From an uncultured Clostridia bacterium (lineage in GTDB: Bacteria > Bacillota > Clostridia > TANB77 > CAG-508): a stretch of DNA of 8,386 nucleotides. Positions 1 to 7,200 of this stretch are shown here, in pieces. The stretch is from contig CATJZH010000177.1 of the NCBI GenBank assembly GCA_949746285.1, positions 1 to 8,386 on the forward strand, read 5' to 3'. Below the pieces are notes generated by a model. That model made no database searches and was not told the origin of the DNA. It saw only the letters and a list, made by a program, of their open reading frames with translations. Numbering within the stretch: position 1 is the first letter of the stretch; the number at the start of each line of letters is the position of its first letter. Position numbers and translations under genes: made by a program.

Positions 1-88
1 GAAGAAGACGGAACAATAAATACAAGAACAAAAGTAACATACTATTATGCAAAAGAATCAGCAGGAGTAAAAGAAGAACATATAGATA
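1..88. repeat. Left copy of exact 88-bp terminal direct repeat
   Basis: Bases 1-88 are identical to 8299-8386, comparing base by base. The repeat begins and ends exactly at the window edges and is in the same reading frame in both places, encoding EEDGTINTRTKVTYYYAK and onward. It marks either a circular contig with overlapping ends or an assembly edge inside a longer identical stretch. Confidence 0.97.
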
Positions 89-789
89 TAATTACAGGAA
101 AGCCATTAGAAGAAACAGTAGAATATGAAGGAGATGAATATACAACAAAACCAAAAGAAATAGCAGGATATGTAGTAGTAGAAGAACATTACCCAGAAAA
201 TGTAACAGGAGCAATGAAGAAAGAAGAGATAGTAGTAAAATACTATTATGCAAGAGCAGCAAAAGTAGAAGTAGAATATATAGACCAAGAAACAAAAGCA
301 AAAATAATAGATAATGTTGTAATAGAAGGGTATGAAGGAAAAGAGTATAAAGCAGAAGAAAAGTCATTTGAGGGATATAAAATATTTGATAAACCATATA
401 ATAGTGTAGGGAAGATGAAAATAACAGAAGATGAAGAAGGAGAGCTAGAAAACACAACAAAAGTAAGATATTATTATAAAAAAGTAAAAGAGGAAGATAA
501 ACCAAAAGAAGATATACCAACAACGATAACAAATATATATAATAATGGAACAAAGGCAGATACAAATGGAAACTCAAATAATAGCCAAAATGGAAGTGCT
601 TCAGGAAATGTTGGAAACTCAAATAATGGAAATGGTATTTCAAATAATACAGGAGTAAGCAATTACCAAAAAACGCCTAAATCAGGAGATAAAATAGTAG
701 TAGCAGTAATAACAATTGTAATACTAATAGTATCAAACATAGTGATAACATATAAAAAACGTAAAGATAAAAAGAACTTTATAAAATAA
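1..789 (+). CDS. C-terminal end of giant MucBP-repeat wall-anchored surface protein (5' truncated)
   Basis: This frame is open from base 1 and ends at TAA 787-789, giving 262 visible residues. The ATG at 214 is internal to a repeat and is not a start. Residues 1-22 end one MucBP-like repeat (YYY motif). Residues 23-88 and 89-161 are two further repeats, each ending in a KYYY or RYYY strand. Residues ~162-224 form an Asn/Gly/Ser-rich linker that would span the wall. Then come TPKSG (225-229), a hydrophobic segment (~232-250) and a Lys/Arg tail, the layout of a sortase substrate. MucBP-type repeats are known from mucin- or host-binding surface proteins; adhesion here is inferred. Its first 88 bases equal the last 88 of the window in the same frame, so this is either the end of the gene starting at 1243 (circle) or the end of a near-identical upstream copy. 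A strong terminator follows. Confidence 0.9.
   Translation, partial: EEDGTINTRTKVTYYYAKESAGVKEEHIDIITGKPLEETVEYEGDEYTTKPKEIAGYVVVEEHYPENVTGAMKKEEIVVKYYYARAAKVEVEYIDQETKAKIIDNVVIEGYEGKEYKAEEKSFEGYKIFDKPYNSVGKMKITEDEEGELENTTKVRYYYKKVKEEDKPKEDIPTTITNIYNNGTKADTNGNSNNSQNGSASGNVGNSNNGNGISNNTGVSNYQKTPKSGDKIVVAVITIVILIVSNIVITYKKRKDKKNFIK
67..483 (+). repeat. Pair of MucBP-like repeats (subfamily C, units 5 and 6 if joined to the right-hand gene)
   Basis: The units lie at 67-264 and 265-483. The first has the HID...GDEY...GY...YPENVTGAM...VKYYY pattern; the second has VEYID...EGYEGKEY...FEGYK...VGKM...VRYYY. This is the same A-then-B alternation seen at 7438-7878 and 7879-8364, so these units continue the higher-order dimer pattern in phase. 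The second unit carries an acidic TEDEEGELEN insert before its last strand, in the place where the matching right-hand units carry an EDGT-N-T insert. Confidence 0.8.
673..786 (+). other. Sortase-type cell-wall sorting signal, atypical TPKSG motif
   Basis: The codons read TPKSGDK, then an uninterrupted hydrophobic run of about 19 residues (from IVVAVITIV), then YKKRKDKK and a short end. The order pentapeptide, membrane segment, basic tail is that of sortase substrates. The canonical motif is LPXTG; here Thr replaces Leu and Ser replaces Thr, while Pro, Gly and the following Asp are kept. Related PKTGD-like signals are known from clostridial surface proteins. The matching sortase is not in the window. 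Confidence 0.75.
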
Positions 790-792
790 TAT

Positions 793-830
793 TTAAAAGC
801 ACATTACTAAAAAAAGTAATGTGCTTTTAA
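793..830 (+). terminator. Intrinsic terminator of the surface-protein gene
   Basis: A 15-bp perfect stem is formed by 793-807 and 816-830 with an 8-base A-rich loop. Its core is AAAAGCACATTAC paired with GTAATGTGCTTTT. The stem ends in four T on the 3' side and begins with four A on the 5' side, so it could act in both directions. It starts 4 bases after the stop codon. Confidence 0.85.
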
Positions 831-917
831 CATTTGTAATAAAAAAGATAAAATTCTAGAAATGTTTAGTACGTAAGAAAAATATAAAAAAAAGCTAAAA
901 ATGTAAAATTATTTTTA

Positions 918-946
918 TATTCAAAAGTAAATTTAAAGAGTATAGT
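918..946 (+). promoter_or_regulatory. Possible promoter of the small AC-repeat unit
   Basis: TATAGT at 941-946 matches the -10 consensus at five of six bases. The hexamer 17 bases upstream (918-923, TATTCA) matches -35 at only three of six. Transcription would begin near 953, just before the GGAGG ribosome site. In DNA this AT-rich such boxes arise by chance, so this is weak. Confidence 0.25.
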
Positions 947-959
947 AAAATAAAAAGCT

Positions 960-965
960 GGAGGA
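960..965 (+). promoter_or_regulatory. Strong Shine-Dalgarno site for the small frame at 973
   Basis: GGAGGA lies 7 bases before ATG 973, which is ideal spacing and fully complementary to the CCUCC of 16S rRNA. It is better than the GGAG of the giant gene. It selects ATG 973 over ATG 966, which is too close and would encode only MKNDK. Confidence 0.6.
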
Positions 966-972
966 ATGAAAA

Positions 973-1047
<75 letters not shown>

Positions 1048-1058
1048 TAGAAGAAAAA

Positions 1059-1079
1059 AGAGTAGATATAATCTACTCT
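1059..1079 (+). other. Small perfect hairpin after the small frame
   Basis: AGAGTAGA (1059-1066) pairs with TCTACTCT (1072-1079); T1067-A1071 extends it to 9 bp around a 3-base loop. No T-run follows, so it is not a terminator by itself. It could shield RNA, act as an operator-like inverted repeat, or be part of a leader structure with the next hairpin. Confidence 0.6.
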
Positions 1080-1092
1080 AAATGTGATGAAG

Positions 1093-1131
1093 AAAAGATT
1101 TCTGTTTAATATTATTGAATAGAAATCTTTT
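1093..1131 (+). terminator. Terminator-like hairpin between the small unit and the giant gene
   Basis: AAAAGATTTCT (1093-1103) pairs perfectly with AGAAATCTTTT (1121-1131). The interior also pairs (seven more pairs, two of them G-T), giving about 18 bp around a 3-base loop, with T at 1128-1132. The stem is AT-rich, so it is weaker than the one at 793. It would end a ~180-base transcript started near 953, or act as an attenuator in a leader reading into the gene at 1243. Confidence 0.55.
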
Positions 1132-1228
1132 TATGTTATGTAAATATGGAAAAATCTAACATATAAAAAGAGTAAGAAAAGGTTTATTATATAAATAAGG
1201 GAATTTATTTAGTAGAATATAAAATTTT

Positions 1229-1232
1229 GGAG
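1229..1232 (+). promoter_or_regulatory. Ribosome-binding site of the giant gene
   Basis: GGAG lies 10 bases before ATG 1243. An in-frame TAG at 1213-1215 closes the frame upstream, so 1243, which also opens a good signal peptide, is the start. Confidence 0.75.
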
Positions 1233-1242
1233 TAGAAATAAA

Positions 1243-4200
1243 ATGAAAAGTAGTAAAATAATAATTAACTTAATATTTGTTTTGTTAATTTTGTTTAGTA
1301 TAATTTTTTTATCAAATAATAGCTATGCAGATCAGAAAGAAAATATGGATGAAAAAAGAAATATCTTATTAGATCAACGTGAAGTAATAAAAAAAGTTAG
1401 TTTAATAGATAATCTACTTAATGTAGGAGCACTTACTAGTTTTGATATTACATTAACACCGCATACAGATGGATTTGGATCAGTTTCTTTGGATTGGAGT
1501 AAATATAGTTATCAAGATAAAAACTTTAAAGTATATAAATCATCTAATGGTGGAGTAAGTTATGAAACTGTTGGTATAGATTATACTTCTGTTACAGAAG
1601 TAAAGTGTTTGCAAATATATCCAATTGATACTGCTTCTGGTCAATTAAAGGAATGGATGCAAACTAAAGGTTATGGAAAAAAAATTATAACAGTAGATTC
1701 TGTACATATAGATACATTTAACTCAAACCCAAATGGATATTTAAAGAAAGCAAATGGAGATTGGAAATATGATGTAATATTTTTTGGAACTTGGGATTGG
1801 AATAATAAAAAAGATTTAAATCAAAACTCTAAAAATGCAGTTGAAACATTTATAAAATCTGGAAAAGGATGCATATTTGGTCATGATACTTTTGCTTATG
1901 CATATAATCCTTCTACAGGTTATGGACATACAGCAAATTATATGAATCAATTAAAAGGTTATGTAGGTGTAGATTTTAATAGAAGATATGAACCTAATAC
2001 TATGAAAGCTTCAGGAGAGAAGATATATATTTGCAGAAAAGGATTGTTTACAAATTATCCATGGCCTATAGGTGATATTGGAGATGTTTTAGATGTGCCA
2101 ACAACACATACATTAGGACAAACATATTCATCTGATGTATGGCTTAAATTTTCAAATACAACAGATGAGAGAGAAAACTTTTATTTAGTAACTAAAGATA
2201 ATTGTGCAATGATACAAACAGGACATAGTAATGGAGAGGCAAAAGTACAAGAACAAATGATATTAGCAAATGTAATTTTTTATTGTAATCAGTTAATTTT
2301 TGATACATATAAAACAAGAGATAGGTCTGCACAAGATTTTGCAAATCCAAATGCACCAACAGCAACATTAAGTGGAAACACATATAACTTTTCTGGAACA
2401 GATAATGGTTCAACATACCATTATTATGTAGAAAGTTATAGTAAAAATGATACAACATCAGCAGGAATACTAGCAAGATCAGCAACAAAAAGTTTAACAG
2501 TAACAACAGGAGTAAAATCTTATAGATATATATATGACAATAGTTTAGGAACCAAAGTAACAAAAACAACAGGGACAGCAACAACGACAGGAGTAGGAAT
2601 AAATACAAATTATAAATATTTACATATAGCAGCAATAGATGGAGCAGGAAATATAGGACCAACAACAACAGTAACAGTACCACAAAAAGCGAATTATACA
2701 GTATATCATCAGCAAGAACAGTTAAATGGAACATATAGTACAGTAGAATCAGATACACAAGTAATAAATGGAGATATAGGAGCCACAGTAACTCCAGGAG
2801 TAAAAACATATACAGGATTTACGAGTCCAGCAACACAAACAGTAACAATATTAGCAGATGGAAGCAGAACAGTAACATATAAGTATACAAGAAAATCATA
2901 TAATGTAGTATTAAATAGAGGCACAGGAATTTCAGGAATAAGTGGAGATGGAAGTTATAAATATGGAGCAACTGTAAGTATAAATGCAACAGTTTCCACA
3001 GGTTATACATGGACAAAATGGACGGGAAGCAAAGCAACGACAACAAAGGCATATAGTTTTACAATGGGAGCAGGAAATGTAGAAAACACAGCAAATGCAA
3101 CAGCAAATACATATACAGTAAAATATAATGGAAATGGAAGCACAGGAGGAAGTACAGCAAGTAGCAGCCATACATATGATGTAAATAAAGCATTAACAGC
3201 AAATGGATATGAAAGAAAATATACAGTAACATATAACCATAATTATGCAGGAAGTAGCAATACAAGTAGGGTATCAACATATACATTCAAAAATTGGAAT
3301 ACAAATGCAAGTGGAACAGGAACAGCATATAACAATAGTCAAACAGTAAAAAATTTAACAACAACAAATGGAGGGACAGTAAACTTGTATGCACAGTGGA
3401 ACTCAGCGAGTATAACATATGCGCCAACAAGAGTAGGATATATATTTGAAGGTTGGTATAGAGAAGCAAGTTGTACAAATAAGGTAGCAGAAGCAAATGG
3501 AACATATACGCCAGGAGCAAATATAATATTATATGCAAAATGGAGAGCAATAACATATACAATAAAATATAATGGAAATGGAGCAACAGGAGGAGCAACA
3601 GAAAGTGTAATACATACATATGATACAGTAAAAGCATTGAGAGAAAATGGATATACAAGAAACTATACAGTAGTGTACAATCATAACTATAAAGAAAGTA
3701 CCAATATAAGTAAAACAGCAACATATACATTCAAAAATTGGAATTTGATGTCAAATGGAACAGGAAGAGCATATGGAAATAAAGAATCAGTATTAAATTT
3801 AACAGCCACAAATGGAGCGACAATAAATATGTATGCGCAATGGGAAAGTCATAGTATAACATATGTGCCAACAAGAGAAGGATATACATTTGGTGGATGG
3901 TATTTAGAAGCAAACTGTATAAATAAAGTATCAGATGGAACATATACACCAATGTCAAATATAACAGTATATGCAAAATGGATACCAATAACATATACAG
4001 TAAAATATGAAGGAAATGGAGCAACAGGAGGAACAACAGAAAATAGTATTCATATATATGATGAAGTAAAAGCATTAACAGCAAATGGATATGAAAGAAA
4101 ATATAATGTAACATATAACCATAATTATAGTGGAAGCACAAACACAAATAAAATAGCAACATATACATTTAGAAATTGGATAACTGAAGTTGAAGGTAAT

Positions 4201-7200
4201 GGAGTAACATATGTAAATAGAGAATCAGTAAGAAATTTAAGTCAAACAAATAGAGGAATAGTAAATTTATATGCAGAGTGGAATACAGGAAGCATAACAT
4301 ATGTACCAGAAAGAGAAGGATATACATTTGATGGATGGTATTTAGAGTCATCATGTACAAATAAAGTATCAGATGCCACATATACACCAATGTCAAATAT
4401 AACATTATATGCAAAATGGACACCAATAACATATACAGTGAAATATAATGGAAACGGAGCAACAGGAGGAGCAACAGAAAATAGTATACATACATATGAT
4501 GAAGGTAAAAAATTAGCATCAAATGGATTTGAGAGAAAGTACACAGTAACATATAACCATAATTATAGGGGAAGTACAGATATAACAAAAGAAGCAACAT
4601 ATGAGTTAGAAGATTGGAATACAAAAGCAGATGGAACAGGAACAATATATAAAGAAAATCAGTCAGTAAATAATTTAACAAGTAGAAATGGAGAAACAAT
4701 AAATTTATATGCTGAGTGGAGGAGTAATAGTGTAAGATATACACCAACAAGAACAGGATATGTATTTGAAGGATGGTATGAAGAAGCTGATTGTATAAAT
4801 AAAGTGTCAGATGGAGATTATACACCAATAGAAGATGTAACATTATATGCAAAATGGGAAGTATATGATTACAGATATACAGTAAATTATTTAGAAAAAG
4901 ATGAAACACCAGAAGATAATACAGATAACAAAGTATTATGCGAGCCAAAAGTAGGTGGAAGTAATTCATATGGAGAGACTGTATCATCTAAAAGAGAAGT
5001 AATAGAAATAGATGGATATTATTATGATAGTAGCAAAGATATAGAAATAACAGAAATAGAAGAGAATAATGTAATAAACATTTATTATACAAAAAGAGCA
5101 GATTTAGATTATAAAGTAAATTATTTAGATAAAGATAATAATAAAGTATTACATGAACAGAAAATAGTAGTAAATCAAATTTTTGAAAATACAGTTAATT
5201 CTTTAGATGAAGTAATAGAAATAGAAGGTTATAATTTTGAAAGTAGCGAAAGAGAAACAATAGAAATAGGAGTAGGAGATAATATAATAAATTTATATTA
5301 TGCAAAAAGAGCAGACTTAAGTTATAAAGTAAATTACTTAGAAAAAGAAACAAATATGGTATTACAAGAACAAAAACAAGTAGATAATCAGAAGTTTGAA
5401 GATATAGTAAATTGTATAAATGAAGTAATAGAAATAGATGGATTTGTTTTTGAAAACACAGAAAAAGAAGCTATTCAAATAGGTACTGGAGAAAATGTAA
5501 TAAATATATATTATACAAAAAGAACAGATTTAAGTTATATAGTAAACTACTTAGAAAAAGATGAAACACCAGAAGAAAATGGAGATAATAGAGTATTACA
5601 TGAAGCAAAAGTAGTAGAGAATCAAGTTTTTGAATGTATAATTAATAGTTTAGATGAAGTAATAGAAATAGATGGATTTAACTTTGACAGCATAGATAAA
5701 CAGACAATACAAATAGGGACAGAAGAAAATGTAGTAAATATATACTATACAAAAAGAGAAGATTTAAGATATGTAGTAAATTATTTAGAAAAAGACAGTA
5801 ATAAAGAATTACATGAATCAAAGCTAGTAGAAAACCAGATATTTGAGAACACAATAAATTGTACTTATGAAGTAATAGAGATAGATGGGTATAATTTTGA
5901 AAGTGTAGAAAACGAATCAATTATGATAACAACAGGAGAAAATATAATAAATATTTATTATACAAAGAGAACAGATTTAAGTTATGTAGTAAATTATTTA
6001 GAAAAAGATAGCAATAAAGAATTACATACACCAAAAGTAGTAGCAAATCAAAGATATGAAGACACAATAAATGCTATAGAAGAAGTAATAGAAATAGAAG
6101 GGTATAACTATGATAGTTTAGAGAATGAAACAATAGAAATAGGAACAGGAGAAAATATAGTAAATATTTATTATACAAAAAGAGAAGATTTAAGTTATAA
6201 GGTAAACTATTTAGAAAAAGATAGCAATAAGGAATTACATGAACCAAAAATAGTAGAAAACCAAAGATATAAAGATATAATAAATTCAGCAAATGAAGTA
6301 ATACAAATAGAAGGATATGATTTCGAAAGTAGCGAAAATGAAACAATAGAAATAGTGGCAGGAGAAAACATTATAAATTTATATTACACTAAGAGAACAG
6401 ATTTAAGTTATAAAGTAGAGTACTATTATGATGGAGAGCTAGATGAAAGTAAAACAGATGTAATAGAAAATCAAACTTATGAAACAGTAATAGAAGAAGT
6501 AACAAATAAAATAATACCAGGATACAAATTAGAAAAAACAGAAAACTTACCACTAACAATACAAGAATATGAAGGTTTAAACATAATAAAAGTATATTAC
6601 ATAAAAGACCAATTCGATTATAAAGTGGAATATTACTATGATGGAGAACTAGACGAAAACTTAACTAACACTTATACAGCAACATATGGAGATGTAATAG
6701 ATACATATGAAGATAAAGTAAAAGAAGGATATAGACTAGAAAAAATAGTAAATATGCCATTAATTGTAAGTGAAAATATAGAAAGTAATGTAATAAATGT
6801 ACATTATGTAAGAAAAGATTCAACATGTGTAGTAAAATATGTGGACAAGTATAATGGAGAAGAGATTTCTGATGCAACAATAAAGAATGGAAAAGTATTT
6901 GACGAGTTTGATGTAACAGAAGATGTAAAAGAAATAGAAAGATATACTCTAGTAGAAAGTCCAGAAATAATGACAGGAATTTTTGCAGAAGAAGAGCAAA
7001 CAAAAACATATTATTATGCTAAAAATACAAGAGTAATAGTAAAATACTTAGAAAAAGATGAAGAAGCACAAAGTTTAGCAGAAGAAGTAATAATAGAAGG
7101 TTATGAAGGAAAAGAGTACACTCTAGATCAAAAAGAAATAGAAAATTATACATTTATAGAAAGCACAGAAAATACATCAGGAACAATGCCAAGAGAAGAG

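Noticed and set aside
214..789. A separate 191-residue gene starting at ATG 214
   Set aside because: The frame is open to base 1 and the ATG is in the middle of a MucBP-like repeat (GAMKKEEIVVKYYY). There is no credible ribosome site, so it is the tail of a larger gene.
1162..1223. TATAAA-like boxes as promoter of the giant gene
   Set aside because: Several exist by composition (1162, 1190, 1218), but none has a good -35 at proper spacing, and the last is too close to the ribosome site. No single one can be supported.
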